Shown here: piece by piece, positions 9,126 through 19,064 of the stretch
How positions within the stretch are numbered: the first letter of the stretch is position 1
How the letters are laid out: each line of letters begins with the position of its first letter
NCBI RefSeq assembly: GCF_025836995.1
Contig: NZ_CP107546.1
Span: 372,001-436,000, forward strand
From: Microbacterium sp. M28
GTDB taxonomy: Bacteria; Actinomycetota; Actinomycetes; Actinomycetales; Microbacteriaceae
Length of the DNA: 64,000 bases
Direction of reading: 5' to 3'
The notes under the pieces: model-generated
What the model saw: the letters and a program-made list of their open reading frames with translations, nothing else
What the model was told of the DNA's origin: nothing
Database searches by the model: none
Position numbers and translations under genes: made by a program

Positions 9126-9249
9126 GCGTCGGTCACGCTTGGGGTGACCTTGACGTTCGGGATCCCGCCAGAAGCGTGACCGATCGGGCGCGAGGTCACG
9201 ATTGCGGCGGCATCCGGGCTCAGCATCCCGCCAGAAGCGTGACCGATCG
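9126..9249. repeat. Intergenic direct and inverted repeats after LacI gene
   Basis: A 25-bp direct repeat starts ATCCCGCCAGAAGCGTGACC and ends CGATCG; copies at 9162-9186 and 9225-9249 are identical and 63 bases apart. An inverted match (GGTCACGCTT, 9131-9140) pairs with AAGCGTGACC at 9172-9181. With 242 bases between stop and next start, this stretch may hold a terminator for the LacI gene and an intergenic repeat. No coding seen. Confidence 0.65.
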
Positions 9250-9307
9250 TCGGGGCGGCGGAACACCAGCCCGCCGCCTTGACGACGCCAGCACCGCATG
9301 TCACACT

Positions 9308-9325
9308 ACTGTGACCGGTCACAGT
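9308..9325. promoter_or_regulatory. 18-bp perfect palindrome, candidate operator of araDBA operon
   Basis: ACTGTGACCGGTCACAGT is a perfect inverted repeat 31 bases before the araD start. A TTGACG box lies at 9279-9284; a matching -10 is weak (CACACT, 9302-9307). The palindrome would overlie the transcription start, a classic repressor site. The LacI gene just upstream is the likely binder, though a GntR-type protein elsewhere cannot be excluded. Confidence 0.7.
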
Positions 9326-9356
9326 GACCGCCAATCCGCCGCATGATGAGGTATCC

Positions 9357-10076
9357 GTGAGCAACGAAGCCCCTGTCTTCGCCCCTGAGATCGAAGCCGC
9401 CATTCAGACCGTCCGTGAGGACGTCGCCCGACTGCACGGCGAGCTGGTCCGATACGAGCTGATCGTCTGGACGGGAGGCAATGTCTCCGGTCGCGTCCCC
9501 GGCGCCGACCTGTTCGTGATCAAGCCCTCCGGCGTCAGCTACGACGACCTCACGGCCGACAACATGATCCTGTGCGACCTGGACGGCAACGTCATCCCCG
9601 GCACGGCCGGCAGCGACCGCAGCCCTTCCAGCGACACCGCCGCGCACGCGTACGTCTACCGCCACATGCCCGACGTCGGCGGCGTGGTCCACACGCACTC
9701 GACCTTCGCCGTCGCCTGGGCGGCACGCGGTGAGGAGATCCCCTGCGTCATCACGGCGATGGCCGACGAGTTCGGCGGACCGATCCCGGTCGGCCCGTTC
9801 GCGATCATCGGCGACGACTCCATCGGCCGCGGCATCGTCCAGACGCTCACCGGGCACCGCTCGCGCGCCGTGCTCATGCAGAACCACGGTCCGTTCACGA
9901 TCGGCGTCGACGCGAAGGACGCCGTCAAGGCCGCCGTCATGGTCGAGGACGTCGCCCGCACCGTGCACTACGCCCGCGAGGCCGGTCCGCTGATCCCGAT
10001 CCCGCAGGAGGCGATCGACAGCCTCTTCAACCGTTACCAGAACGTCTACGGGCAGAACTCGGACGTCCGCCGATGA
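9357..10076 (+). CDS. araD: L-ribulose-5-phosphate 4-epimerase
   Basis: A 239-residue class II aldolase-fold enzyme converting L-ribulose 5-phosphate to D-xylulose 5-phosphate, the last step of L-arabinose breakdown. Motifs: GGNVSGR and KPSG (substrate and phosphate binding), SSDTAAHAYVYR, HTHSTFA (two zinc His residues) and NHG (third His). Start GTG 9357 is preceded by GAGG at 5 bases. An in-frame GTG at 9324 would overlap the operator palindrome and has no ribosome site. First gene of the ara chain; its stop overlaps the kinase start. Confidence 0.92.
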   Translation: MSNEAPVFAPEIEAAIQTVREDVARLHGELVRYELIVWTGGNVSGRVPGADLFVIKPSGVSYDDLTADNMILCDLDGNVIPGTAGSDRSPSSDTAAHAYVYRHMPDVGGVVHTHSTFAVAWAARGEEIPCVITAMADEFGGPIPVGPFAIIGDDSIGRGIVQTLTGHRSRAVLMQNHGPFTIGVDAKDAVKAAVMVEDVARTVHYAREAGPLIPIPQEAIDSLFNRYQNVYGQNSDVRR

Positions 10077-11656
10077 GCGCGCGGGAAGATCTGCTCGTCG
10101 GCCGCACGAGTCTCGGCATCGAGTTCGGCTCCACCCGCATCAAGGCGTGCCTGATCGGCTCCGACGCGACCGAGGTCCTCGCCACCGGATCGTTCTCATG
10201 GGAGAACCGGCTCGAGGACGGTCTCTGGACCTACGCGATCGACGAGGTGTGGCAAGGCCTTCAGGCCGCATTCGCCGACCTGGTCGCCGACGCGCACGAC
10301 CGCTACGGCGTGAAGCCCACGACGTTCGGCGCCATCGGCATCTCGGCGATGATGCACGGCTATCTCGCGTTCGACGACGCCGGCGGCCTGCTCGTCCCGT
10401 TCCGCACCTGGCGCAACACCAACACGGGCGCAGCGGCGGCCGAGCTGACCGAACTGCTCGGTGTGAACATCCCGCTGCGCTGGTCCATCGCGCACCTGCA
10501 CCAGGCGGTCGTGGATGCCGAGGCGCACCTCCCGCAGCTCGACTTCGTCACGACCCTCGCCGGCTACGTGCACTGGAAGCTCACCGGTGAACGAGTGCTC
10601 GGCGTCGGCGACGCCTCCGGCATGTTCCCGATCGACTCGGCGACCGGCGACTACGACGCCCGCATGATCGCAGCCTACGACGACCGAGCCGCCGAGCGTC
10701 TGCCGGCACCGATCACGAGCCTGCTCCCCGCCGTGCTCCCCGCCGGAGCCGCAGCCGGAACGCTGACCGCCGAGGGCGCCGCCCTGCTCGACCCGACCGG
10801 AGCGCTGCAGCCCGGCATCCCGCTGTGCCCGCCCGAAGGCGACGCCGGCACCGGCATGGTCGCGACCAACTCGGTCGCCCCCCGCACCGGAAACGTGTCG
10901 GCCGGAACGAGCATCTTCGCGATGGTCGTGCTCGAGCGCCCGCTCGCCGACGTCCACCACGAGCTCGATCTCGTCACGACCCCCGCCGGCGATGCGGTCG
11001 CCATGGTGCACTGCAACAACGGTGCGAGCGAGCTGGCAGCCTGGGCGGGGCTCTTCACCCGCTTCTCGGCGGCAGCAGGACAGCCGCTGGACGACGACGC
11101 CGTGTTCGACGCCCTCTTCCGCGAGGCGCTCGAGGGCGAAGCGGATGCCGGCGGTCTGATCGCCTACAACCATCTGGCCGGGGAGCCGATCGCCGGCCTC
11201 ACGGAAGGTCGTCCGCTGTTCGTCCGCACGCCGGACAGCGCCTTCACGCTGGCGAACTTCATGCGCGCGCAGTTGTACGGCGTGTTCGGCACGCTTGCAC
11301 TGGGCATGCAGGTGCTCGCCGCCGAGGGCGTGGGGCTGGATCGCATGTTCGCGCACGGCGGGATGTTCCGCACCGCCGGGGTCGCGCAGCGCTTCCTCGC
11401 CGGAGCACTGGACGCTCCTGTCGCGGTCGGCGAGCTCGCGAGCGAAGGCGGTGCGTGGGGCATCGCGGTGCTCGCGTCGTACCTCGCACACGCCGAGGAT
11501 GCCGACCTCGGCACGTTCCTGGAAGAGCGGGTGTTCGCCTCGGCATCCCTCTCCACAGCCGACCCTGACCCGGCGGACGTCGCCGGATTCGCCACCTACC
11601 TCGACCGCTACCGGGCTGGTCTGGCCATCGAGGCCGCCGCCACCCAGAACATCTGA
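10073..11656 (+). CDS. araB: FGGY-family kinase, probable L-ribulokinase
   Basis: A 527-residue FGGY sugar kinase. The N-terminal phosphate loop is [16 protein letters not shown], and a C-terminal glycine-rich ATP site is near [17 protein letters not shown]. It should phosphorylate L-ribulose from AraA to make the AraD substrate. Sequence alone does not separate L-ribulokinase from xylulokinase in this divergent subfamily; the place between araD and araA makes L-ribulokinase by far the better call. It overlaps araD by 4 bases (ATGA), implying translational coupling. Confidence 0.82.
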   Translation: MSAREDLLVGRTSLGIEFGSTRIKACLIGSDATEVLATGSFSWENRLEDGLWTYAIDEVWQGLQAAFADLVADAHDRYGVKPTTFGAIGISAMMHGYLAFDDAGGLLVPFRTWRNTNTGAAAAELTELLGVNIPLRWSIAHLHQAVVDAEAHLPQLDFVTTLAGYVHWKLTGERVLGVGDASGMFPIDSATGDYDARMIAAYDDRAAERLPAPITSLLPAVLPAGAAAGTLTAEGAALLDPTGALQPGIPLCPPEGDAGTGMVATNSVAPRTGNVSAGTSIFAMVVLERPLADVHHELDLVTTPAGDAVAMVHCNNGASELAAWAGLFTRFSAAAGQPLDDDAVFDALFREALEGEADAGGLIAYNHLAGEPIAGLTEGRPLFVRTPDSAFTLANFMRAQLYGVFGTLALGMQVLAAEGVGLDRMFAHGGMFRTAGVAQRFLAGALDAPVAVGELASEGGAWGIAVLASYLAHAEDADLGTFLEERVFASASLSTADPDPADVAGFATYLDRYRAGLAIEAAATQNI

Positions 11657-11666
11657 AGGACCTGAC

Positions 11667-13184
11667 ATGCCCCAGCTCACCACTTCCCTCGACGGCTACG
11701 AGGTCTGGTTCCTCACCGGAAGCCAGCACCTGTATGGTCCCGAGACGCTCGCGCAGGTCGCCGACCAGTCGCAGGAGATCGCGCGCCTGCTGGATGCCGC
11801 GGGCGACGTCCCCGTGAAGATCGTCTGGAAGCCGGTGCTGACCGACTCCGCCGCGATCAAGAAGGCAGCCCTCGAGGCCAACGCCGACGACAATGTCATC
11901 GGCCTGGTCGCCTGGATGCACACGTTCAGCCCCGCCAAGATGTGGATCGCGGGTCTCGACGCGCTGCAGAAGCCGCTCGCGCACCTGCACACGCAGGCCA
12001 ACGTCGAGCTCCCATGGGCCGACATCGACTTCGACTTCATGAACCTGAACCAGGCCGCGCACGGCGACCGCGAGTTCGGCTACATCCAGACCCGCCTTGG
12101 CGTGCCGCGCAAGACGATCGTCGGCCACGCGTCCGACCCTCGGGTGCAGCAGGAGCTGGGCACGTGGCAGCGCGCCGCGGCCGGCCTCGCCGCCTCGCGT
12201 TCGCTCAAGCTCGCCCGCTTCGGCGACAACATGCGCTTCGTCGCGGTCACCGAGGGCGACAAGACCGAGGCCGAGCTGCGCTTCGGCGTGCAGGTCAACA
12301 CCTGGGGCGTCAACGAGCTGGCCGAGGCGGTCGCCGCGGCATCCGAGTCCGACATCGACGCCCTGGTGGCCGAGTACGAAGACCTCTACGAGGTCGTCCC
12401 CGAGCTGCGCAAGGGCGGCGAGCGTCACCAGTCGCTGCGCGACGGCGCCGCGATCGAAATCGGCCTCCGGTCGTTCCTGGAGGAGGGCGGGTTCGGCGCC
12501 TTCACCACGTCGTTCGAGGACCTCGGTGAGCTCAAGCAGCTGCCGGGTCTCGCGGTCCAGCGCCTCATGGCCGAGGGCTACGGCTTCGGCGCCGAGGGCG
12601 ACTGGAAGACCGCCGTGCTGGTGCGCATCGCGAACGTCATGGGCGCCGGCCTCCCCGGTGGCGCCAGCCTCATGGAGGACTACACGTACGACATGACCCC
12701 GGGCGACGAGCTCATCCTCGGCGCGCACATGCTCGAGGTGTCGCCGTCGTTGACCACCGCGAAGCCGACGCTCGAGATCCACCCTCTGGGCATCGGCGGC
12801 AAGGACGACCCGGTCCGCCTGGTCTTCACCGCGGATGCCGGACCCGCCGTCGTCGTCGCGATGAGCGACATGCGCGACCGGTTCCGCCTGACCGCCAACG
12901 TCGTCGAGAACGTCAAGCCTCGAGCCTCGCTGCCCAAGCTCCCCGTCGGGCGTGCCGTCTGGAAGCCGGCTCCCGACTTCAACACGTCGGCCGCCGCCTG
13001 GCTGACCGCCGGTGCCGCCCACCACACCGTCATGTCGACGGCCGTGGGGCTCGAGGCGTTCCGCGACTTCGCCGAGATGGCCGAGGTCGAGCTCCTCGTC
13101 ATCGACGAGGACACCACGCTCGTCGAGTTCCAGAAGCAGGTCCGCTGGAACCAGGCTTACTACCGTCTCGCGCAGGGACTGTGA
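11667..13184 (+). CDS. araA: L-arabinose isomerase
   Basis: A 505-residue cytoplasmic isomerase turning L-arabinose into L-ribulose with a divalent metal. The N-terminus [18 protein letters not shown] is diagnostic. The central GEGDWK-like stretch ([13 protein letters not shown]) and SLMEDYTYD hold the metal-binding Glu residues. Length matches the family. GAAGGA lies 6 bases before ATG 11667, so it has its own strong ribosome site, 10 bases after the kinase gene. The stop overlaps the next gene's GTG. Confidence 0.96.
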   Translation: MPQLTTSLDGYEVWFLTGSQHLYGPETLAQVADQSQEIARLLDAAGDVPVKIVWKPVLTDSAAIKKAALEANADDNVIGLVAWMHTFSPAKMWIAGLDALQKPLAHLHTQANVELPWADIDFDFMNLNQAAHGDREFGYIQTRLGVPRKTIVGHASDPRVQQELGTWQRAAAGLAASRSLKLARFGDNMRFVAVTEGDKTEAELRFGVQVNTWGVNELAEAVAAASESDIDALVAEYEDLYEVVPELRKGGERHQSLRDGAAIEIGLRSFLEEGGFGAFTTSFEDLGELKQLPGLAVQRLMAEGYGFGAEGDWKTAVLVRIANVMGAGLPGGASLMEDYTYDMTPGDELILGAHMLEVSPSLTTAKPTLEIHPLGIGGKDDPVRLVFTADAGPAVVVAMSDMRDRFRLTANVVENVKPRASLPKLPVGRAVWKPAPDFNTSAAAWLTAGAAHHTVMSTAVGLEAFRDFAEMAEVELLVIDEDTTLVEFQKQVRWNQAYYRLAQGL

Positions 13185-14104
13185 CCGTGGCATCCCCTTC
13201 GCGCTCGGGTGAGCAGTTCACGATCGCCGCGCACGGGTACCAGGCCGCGATCGCGAGCGTCGGCGCCTCGCTGCGCACCCTCGCGTTCGACGGCCGCGAC
13301 CTCGTCGTGCCGTTCGACGCGGATGAGGTCCGTCCCGGGTACCGCGGCACGACCCTGGCGCCGTGGCCGAACCGCATCGTCGACGGCCGCTACTCGTTCG
13401 CCGGCGTCGAGCACCAGCTCGCGTTGACCGAACCGGGCAGAGGTCAGGCGCTGCACGGACTGCTGTCGTGGACCGAATTCGTGCCGCGTGCCGTGGAGGA
13501 TGACCGCGTGGTCCTGTACGCGGTCATCCAGCCGCAGGACGGCTACCCCTTCCGGGTCGAGGTCGAGACCGAGTACCGTCTCGACGCCGACGGCCTGCAG
13601 CAGACGGTCACGGCGCGCAACATCGGGGCGGATGCCGCGCCGTGGGGCACCGGGCCGCACCCGTACCTCGTCGCAGGTGCCGGTCGTGTGGACGACTGGA
13701 CGCTCACGCTTCCGGCATCCGAGGTCCTGACGGTGACGCCCGACCGGCTGAGCCCGGTCGCCGTGGAGCCGATCACGGCACACCCCGAGTGGGACTTCCG
13801 CTCCGCGCGCGAGATCGGCGATGTGTTCATCGATCATGCGTTCACGTCGCTGTCGTACACGGACGGCTCCGCCGAGGTGCGCGTGACTGCGTCGGACGGC
13901 ACCGGCGTCGCCATGCGCTGGGACGAGCGCTGCCCGTGGGTGCAGGTGCACACCGCCGACACCGGCACCGAGGCGACCCACCGGGTCGGCCTCGCGGTCG
14001 AGCCGATGACGTGCCCGCCCGACGCGTTCAACTCCGGCGTCGACCTCGTCGTGCTCGAGCCGGGCGCCTCGCACGCGGCATCCTGGCGGATCGCCGCGCT
14101 GTGA
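13181..14104 (+). CDS. Aldose 1-epimerase (mutarotase) family protein
   Basis: A 307-residue galactose-mutarotase-like protein that should interconvert alpha and beta forms of a released sugar. Motifs: [12 protein letters not shown] near residue 67, HGLLSW, GPHPYL (catalytic His) and a C-terminal [18 protein letters not shown] with the catalytic Glu. It starts at GTG 13181, overlapping the araA stop by 4 bases; a second GTG at 13187 is possible. In this operon L-arabinose released by arabinosidases is the likely substrate, since mutarotation would speed feeding of AraA. Confidence 0.88.
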   Translation: MTVASPSRSGEQFTIAAHGYQAAIASVGASLRTLAFDGRDLVVPFDADEVRPGYRGTTLAPWPNRIVDGRYSFAGVEHQLALTEPGRGQALHGLLSWTEFVPRAVEDDRVVLYAVIQPQDGYPFRVEVETEYRLDADGLQQTVTARNIGADAAPWGTGPHPYLVAGAGRVDDWTLTLPASEVLTVTPDRLSPVAVEPITAHPEWDFRSAREIGDVFIDHAFTSLSYTDGSAEVRVTASDGTGVAMRWDERCPWVQVHTADTGTEATHRVGLAVEPMTCPPDAFNSGVDLVVLEPGASHAASWRIAAL

Positions 14105-15396
14105 CCGTGTCGCGACCGCCGATGGGGTGGAACAGCTGGGACTGCTACGGCACCACTGTCACCGAGGCCGAAGTCATCGCCAACGCCGAGTTCATGGCCG
14201 AGCACCTGCTGCGCTTCGGCTGGGACACGATCGTCGTCGACATCGACTGGGCCGACCCCACGGCGCGGTCGCACGGCTACAATGCGGATGCCCCGCTGCA
14301 TCTGGACGCGCACGGCCGCCTGATCCCCGACCCCGAACGCTTCCCGAGCTCCGCCGGCGGTGCGGGCTTCGGCCCGCTCGCGGCGCGCGTGCATGCGCTC
14401 GGTCTGCGTTTCGGCATCCACACGATGCGGGGGATCCCGCGGCGGGCCGTCGCGCAGGAGTTGCCGATCCTCGGGGCCGACGCGCGGGCATCGGACGTCG
14501 CGGACCGGACCAACGTGTGCGAGTGGAACCCCGACATGCTGGGCCTCGACCACGCGCACCCGGCGGCGCAGGCGTACTACGACTCCACCCTGGCGCTGTA
14601 CGCCGACTGGGGCGTCGACTTCATCAAGGCCGACGACATGCTCTGGCCGTACCAGGCGGCGGACGTCGAGGCGTACGCGGCGGCGATCGAGCGCTCCGGC
14701 CGGGACATCGTCCTGAGTCTGTCGCCCGGCCGCGACCTGTCGCTGGAGCGGCTCGAGCACCTCCGCGGGCACGCCGACATGTGGCGCATCTGCGACGACC
14801 TGTGGGATCAGTGGTCGGACGTCGAGGCGAACTTCGCCCGATTCGCGCGCTGGGCTCCGTTCGCAGGGTCGGACGGCTGGCCCGATGGAGACATGCTGCC
14901 GCTCGGGCGCATCGGCATCCGCGCCGAACGGGGAGAACCGCGCGACGACCGGCTCACCCCGGATGAGCGGGTCTCGCTGCTGACGCTGTGGATCATCGCC
15001 CGGTCGCCGCTCATGATCGGCGGCGACCTGCCGTCATCCGCTCCCGCGACCATCGCGCTGTTCCAGAACGCGGACGTGCTCGCGGTGCTGTCGCGCTCGA
15101 CGCGCAATCGCGAGGTGTTCCGCGAGGGCTCCCTCGTTCTCTGGGCGGCAGATGGCGCGGACGGCGAGCGCTACGCCGCCGCCTTCAACCTCGGCTCCGA
15201 GCCGATGGATGCCGTGCTGGATGCCGGGAACATCGGCTTCCCGGCATCCGGCGTCGCGACCGAGCTGTGGACCGGCCGCGAGGTGCCGCTCGAGCCGATC
15301 ACCGCGCAGAGCGATGCTGCCCGCGGCGTCGCACCGGGAAGCGCAGCGCTGAGGGTGCCGCTTGCTCCGCACGGCGCGGCTCTGCTGCGGATCTGA
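14101..15396 (+). CDS. GH27 alpha-galactosidase / beta-L-arabinopyranosidase
   Basis: A 431-residue intracellular GH27/GH36-clan hydrolase. It begins with the family signature PPMGWNSWDCYG. The expected nucleophile is Asp178 in FIKADDM, and the acid/base is Asp232 or Asp233 in WRICDDLWDQW. A C-terminal beta-sandwich follows from about residue 340. GH27 contains both alpha-galactosidases and beta-L-arabinopyranosidases, whose substrates share stereochemistry; being coupled (GTGA overlap) to the mutarotase at the end of the araDBA chain favours an arabinose substrate. No signal peptide, so it works on imported sugars. Confidence 0.85.
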   Translation: MTVSRPPMGWNSWDCYGTTVTEAEVIANAEFMAEHLLRFGWDTIVVDIDWADPTARSHGYNADAPLHLDAHGRLIPDPERFPSSAGGAGFGPLAARVHALGLRFGIHTMRGIPRRAVAQELPILGADARASDVADRTNVCEWNPDMLGLDHAHPAAQAYYDSTLALYADWGVDFIKADDMLWPYQAADVEAYAAAIERSGRDIVLSLSPGRDLSLERLEHLRGHADMWRICDDLWDQWSDVEANFARFARWAPFAGSDGWPDGDMLPLGRIGIRAERGEPRDDRLTPDERVSLLTLWIIARSPLMIGGDLPSSAPATIALFQNADVLAVLSRSTRNREVFREGSLVLWAADGADGERYAAAFNLGSEPMDAVLDAGNIGFPASGVATELWTGREVPLEPITAQSDAARGVAPGSAALRVPLAPHGAALLRI

Positions 15397-15553
15397 CCCC
15401 CGGGAGCCCGGGTGGGGCCGACCTCCGCTGCCGTCATCGGTGCGTGGCGTCGCACCAGGGTGCAGAAGACGTCGCTCGCCCCTCGCGACAGCGACCTGGA
15501 GCGCGGTGCCCGTCCTGGCCGGTCGGTGCGCGGGGAGGGCGTAGGGTTCAAGG
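15397..15553. other. Intergenic spacer with weak terminator-like stem
   Basis: Right after the GH27 stop, CCCCCGGG and CCCGGGTGGGG form a GC stem (about 15397-15418) that could end the ara operon transcript. The remainder is GC-rich with no open frame of note. TAGGGT at 15542-15547 is a likely -10 for the next, apparently leaderless, LacI gene. Confidence 0.45.
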
Positions 15554-16582
15554 GTGAGCAGGACGACGCGGCGCGTGACGATCGCTGACATCGCCGCCCG
15601 CGCCGGCGTCTCCATCGGAGCCGTCTCGTTCGCCCTCAATGGTCGCAAAGGTGTCTCCGCCGAGACGCGGGAGCGCATCCTCGGCGTGGCGGAGGAGCTC
15701 GGCTGGGCGCCGGCGAGCGCGGCCCGTTCGCTCGCGGGTGCCAAGACGGCGACGTTCGGGCTCGTGCTCGCGCGGGACCCGCGCAACCTCGGCGTCGAGA
15801 CCTTCTACATGCAGTTCCTCGCCGGTGTCGAGAGCGAGTTGTCGCTGCGCAATCACGGTCTGCTCCTGCAGGTCGTGCCCGACATCCGCAGCGAGCTCGA
15901 GACCCTGCGCGGCTGGCACAAGGCCCGCCGAGTCGACGGCGTGATCGTCACGGACATCCGCGTCGACGATCCGCGCATCGCGTACCTCACCGGGACTCCC
16001 GACCTGCCTGCGGTCATCGTCGGCGACCCCAGCGTCGCCGTCGACCTGATGACGGTCGGCACGGACGATGCGACCGCCGTCCGAGCGGCCGTGCGACATC
16101 TCGTCGAGCTCGGACACCGCCGCATCACGCGTGTCGCCGGCATGGCCGAGCTGGTGCACACGCGCCTGCGCGATGACGCCTTCCTCGACGAGATGCGTCG
16201 TCAGGATGCCGAAGGCCGCGTGCTGTACACCGACTTCACCCCCGCGCAGGGCGTCGAGGCGACCAGGGCGGCGTTGAGCGGGATCGATGCCCCGACGGCG
16301 ATCATCTACGACAACGACGTCATGGCCGTCGCCGCTCTCGGGGTGGCCGCGCAACTCGGCATCCGCGTGCCCGAGGATCTGTCGATCATCGCCTGGGACG
16401 ACTCGGTGCTGTGTCAGCACTCGTATCCGCGATTGACCTCGCTGAGCCACGACGTGGTGAACTTCGGTGCTCACGTGGCCCGTCGGCTGTTCGACGTCGT
16501 CGGCGGAGCGGCGCCCGAGACCGACCTCGACTCCACTCCGGTGCTGCAGCCGCGCGAGTCCACCGGACCCGCGCCGGCCTGA
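15554..16582 (+). CDS. LacI-family regulator of mannan operon
   Basis: A 342-residue LacI repressor. The helix-turn-helix is VTIADIAARAGVSIGAVSFALNGRKGVS; the effector domain follows and ends with the typical LSIIAWDDSVLCQHSYPRLTSL. GTG 15554 comes 6 bases after TAGGGT, so probably leaderless. It reads in the same direction as, and sits directly before, the mannoside ABC operon, whose promoter carries a perfect 12-bp palindrome. The inferred effector is a mannose-containing sugar. Confidence 0.88.
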   Translation: MSRTTRRVTIADIAARAGVSIGAVSFALNGRKGVSAETRERILGVAEELGWAPASAARSLAGAKTATFGLVLARDPRNLGVETFYMQFLAGVESELSLRNHGLLLQVVPDIRSELETLRGWHKARRVDGVIVTDIRVDDPRIAYLTGTPDLPAVIVGDPSVAVDLMTVGTDDATAVRAAVRHLVELGHRRITRVAGMAELVHTRLRDDAFLDEMRRQDAEGRVLYTDFTPAQGVEATRAALSGIDAPTAIIYDNDVMAVAALGVAAQLGIRVPEDLSIIAWDDSVLCQHSYPRLTSLSHDVVNFGAHVARRLFDVVGGAAPETDLDSTPVLQPRESTGPAPA

Positions 16583-16621
16583 CCGTCGGGCTGACTGAGG
16601 TCGGTCTTCACACGTCCGAAC

Positions 16622-16658
16622 TAAAGCGCTTTACATCCTGCCTGATCTGTCCTACGCT
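16622..16658 (+). promoter_or_regulatory. Promoter and operator of the mannan-utilisation operon
   Basis: A perfect palindrome TAAAGCGCTTTA (16622-16633) overlaps a -35 TTTACA (16630-16635); a 17-base spacer then leads to -10 TACGCT (16653-16658). The AAGCGCTT core is typical for LacI-family operators. Repression by the adjacent LacI protein would block RNA polymerase directly. The untranslated leader is about 65 bases. Confidence 0.8.
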
Positions 16659-16729
16659 GACATGCACATCCGGCGACGAGGGTCCACGCGACCCACGGAC
16701 CGGCTGCCACGACATCAAGGGAGATTCAC

Positions 16730-18052
16730 ATGGCATCACGCAAGCCAGCGACCGGCATCGCCGTCGTCGCGACGACCACAGCGCTCCTGCTCACCTCGTG
16801 CGCGAGCGGCGGCGGAGGCGGTGACGCAGACAACGCGATCGACGGCGAGGTGAAGGGCGACATCAAGGTCGTCACCTGGCGCACCGACCTCGTCGAGGAT
16901 GGGACGCTCGAGGCGTACGCCGAGGAGTTCAACAAGGAGTACCCCGACGTGAAGGTGACCTTCGAGGGCATCACCGACTACGCCGGCGAGATGCTCACCC
17001 GGATGAGTACCACCAACTACGGTGACGTCATCGGCATCCCGGCGATCCAGCCCGACCAGTACGAGCAGTTCCTCGAGCCGCTCGGCGAGACCGCGGACTT
17101 CGAGGACACCTACCGCTTTCTCCCCGCCGCGAGTTATGAGGGAACCCAGTACGGCATCGCCTTCGGCGGCAACGCCAACGGCGTCGTGTACAACAAGAAG
17201 GTCTTCGAGGCCGCCGGCGTCACGGAGCTGCCGACGAGCGAGGCCGAGTGGCTGGAGACGCTGCAGAAGGTCAAGGACAGCACCGAAGCGATCCCGATGT
17301 ACACGAACTACAAGGACGGTTGGCCGCTGACGCAGAGCTTCGGCAATCTCGGGGCCATCACGAACGACCCGGATGCTCCGATCACGCTCGCCGAGGACCC
17401 GGCGCCGTGGACCGAAGGCACGGACATCCACGCCATCGACGGTCTGCTCTACGAGACGGTCGCCGCCGGTCTGACCGAGGCCGACCCGCTCACCACCAAC
17501 TGGGAGCAGTCCAAGGTCGACCTCGGCACCGGCAAGATCGCCACGATGCCGCTCGGTTCCTGGGCCATCTCGCAGATCAAGCAGGCGGCCGAGGACAACG
17601 GCGCCTCCGCGGACGACATCGGATTCATGGCCTTCCCGGCCACCGTCGACGGCACGCAACTGGCCGTGATCGGCGGCGACTACAACCTCGCCGTCAGCAA
17701 GCACTCCAAGGCGAAGGCCGCCGCATGGGCGTGGATCCAGTGGGTCGTGGCCGACTCCGGCTACACGGAGACGCAGGGCATGGTCTCGCCGCTGAAGGAG
17801 GCACCGCTTCCCGACTCGCTCACCGACTTCGAAGCCGCCGGAGTCGAGCTGATGGAGATCAACGCGGCACCGGCCGGCAAGGAGGGTCTGCTGAACGAGG
17901 TCTCCAGCGATTCGCAGATCGATCTCTACGGTCCGATCTACCGGCAGAAGCTCATCGACGTCGCGCGCGGCGCGGCCGACGGAGACAAGAAGAGCTATTT
18001 CGCCGAACTGAACGAGCGCTGGGGCGCCTCGGTCGAGAAGCTCGCGGGCTGA
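16730..18052 (+). CDS. Sugar-binding lipoprotein of mannoside ABC transporter
   Basis: A 440-residue family 1 extracellular binding protein. Signal peptide with lipobox LTSC, lipidated Cys24, then a Gly-rich linker. The mature part starts GDIKVVTWRTDLVEDGTLEAYAEEF and ends in a helical C-terminus. AAGGGAG lies 6 bases before ATG 16730. It should deliver manno-oligosaccharides to the two downstream permeases. The substrate is inferred from the GH2 and GH113 genes in the same operon. Confidence 0.92.
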   Translation: MASRKPATGIAVVATTTALLLTSCASGGGGGDADNAIDGEVKGDIKVVTWRTDLVEDGTLEAYAEEFNKEYPDVKVTFEGITDYAGEMLTRMSTTNYGDVIGIPAIQPDQYEQFLEPLGETADFEDTYRFLPAASYEGTQYGIAFGGNANGVVYNKKVFEAAGVTELPTSEAEWLETLQKVKDSTEAIPMYTNYKDGWPLTQSFGNLGAITNDPDAPITLAEDPAPWTEGTDIHAIDGLLYETVAAGLTEADPLTTNWEQSKVDLGTGKIATMPLGSWAISQIKQAAEDNGASADDIGFMAFPATVDGTQLAVIGGDYNLAVSKHSKAKAAAWAWIQWVVADSGYTETQGMVSPLKEAPLPDSLTDFEAAGVELMEINAAPAGKEGLLNEVSSDSQIDLYGPIYRQKLIDVARGAADGDKKSYFAELNERWGASVEKLAG

Positions 18053-18071
18053 GGCAGAGGGCGGCAGAGAC

Positions 18072-19064
18072 ATGGCCATCGCAACACCGGGTGCGGCACC
18101 CGTCGACAGCACTGCCGCCCTCTCGACACCCGCGCGAGCGGGTCGGTTCGGCGGCGCGCGTCGTCGAACCGACCCGGCCCGCAGCGGAACGGCGGGAAAG
18201 GGTCCCCTTCAGAAGCTCACCCCGTGGTTCTTCCTCGCGGGCGCCGTCGGACTGCTCCTGCTGTTCACCTACTGGCCCGCGCTGAACCTGTTCTACTTCA
18301 GCGTCACGGACTGGGACGGCATCGACCTCGAGAAGAACATCGTCGGACTGGAGAACTACGTCGAGGTGTTCACCGACCCGCGCATCTTCTCGGTGTTCGG
18401 GGTGAGCCTCTACTACTTCGCGGCGTCGTTCGCGCAGATGGCGATCGCGCTCTACTTCGCGACGATCCTCAGCTTCTCGACCCGGTTCTCGAACCTGTTC
18501 CGGGGCATCCTGTTCTTCCCCTACCTGATCAACGGCGTCGCCATCGGCTTCGTCTTCCTGTACCTGTTCCAGCCCGGCGGAACCCTCGACACCGTGCTCG
18601 CGTGGTTCGGCATGGTCGATCCTCCCCAATGGCTCGGTGACCCGGACGTCGTCAACTGGTCGCTCTCGGCCACCTCGGTGTGGCGGTACACCGGCATGAA
18701 CTTCGTGCTCTTCCTCGGCGCAATCCAATCGATACCGCACGATCTCTACGAGGCGGCCGACCTGGACGGTGCCAGCCGCTGGCAGCAGTTCTGGGCAATC
18801 ATCTTCCCTGGCATCCGACGCGTGATCGGGCTGTCGTTCATCCTCGCGATCTCCGGAAGCCTCGCCGTGTTCGAGATCCCGTTCATCATGACCGGCGGCG
18901 CGAACGGCTCAGCCACCTTCGTGATCCAGACCCTGCAGACCGCGTTCACGTTCCGCAACGTCGGGCTCGCCTCCGCGATGGCGGTGGTCCTGCTGGCGAT
19001 CGTGCTCGTGGTGACCTGGATCCAGCGCACGGTGTTCCCCGACGAGAAGGTCGACCTGACATGA
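18072..19064 (+). CDS. Mannoside ABC transporter permease 1 (MalF/UgpA type)
   Basis: A 330-residue CUT1 permease. A cytoplasmic Pro/Arg-rich N-terminus of about 45 residues precedes six membrane helices, the first around PWFFLAGAVGLLLLFTYWPAL. The EAA loop is LYEAADLDGASRWQQFWAI. It follows the binding-protein gene by 19 bases and overlaps the second permease by 4 (ATGA). No ATPase gene lies in the operon, so a shared MsiK-type ATPase elsewhere is expected. Confidence 0.92.
   Translation: MAIATPGAAPVDSTAALSTPARAGRFGGARRRTDPARSGTAGKGPLQKLTPWFFLAGAVGLLLLFTYWPALNLFYFSVTDWDGIDLEKNIVGLENYVEVFTDPRIFSVFGVSLYYFAASFAQMAIALYFATILSFSTRFSNLFRGILFFPYLINGVAIGFVFLYLFQPGGTLDTVLAWFGMVDPPQWLGDPDVVNWSLSATSVWRYTGMNFVLFLGAIQSIPHDLYEAADLDGASRWQQFWAIIFPGIRRVIGLSFILAISGSLAVFEIPFIMTGGANGSATFVIQTLQTAFTFRNVGLASAMAVVLLAIVLVVTWIQRTVFPDEKVDLT

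Noticed and set aside
9162..9249. Two 25-bp direct repeats as a possible CRISPR remnant
   Set aside because: Only two copies, no third repeat, no cas genes, and the repeat extends into inverted pairs with a third arm; an intergenic palindrome fits better.
9324..9356. Earlier GTG start for araD
   Set aside because: No ribosome site, and the start would lie within the operator palindrome; GAGG precedes GTG 9357 at proper distance.
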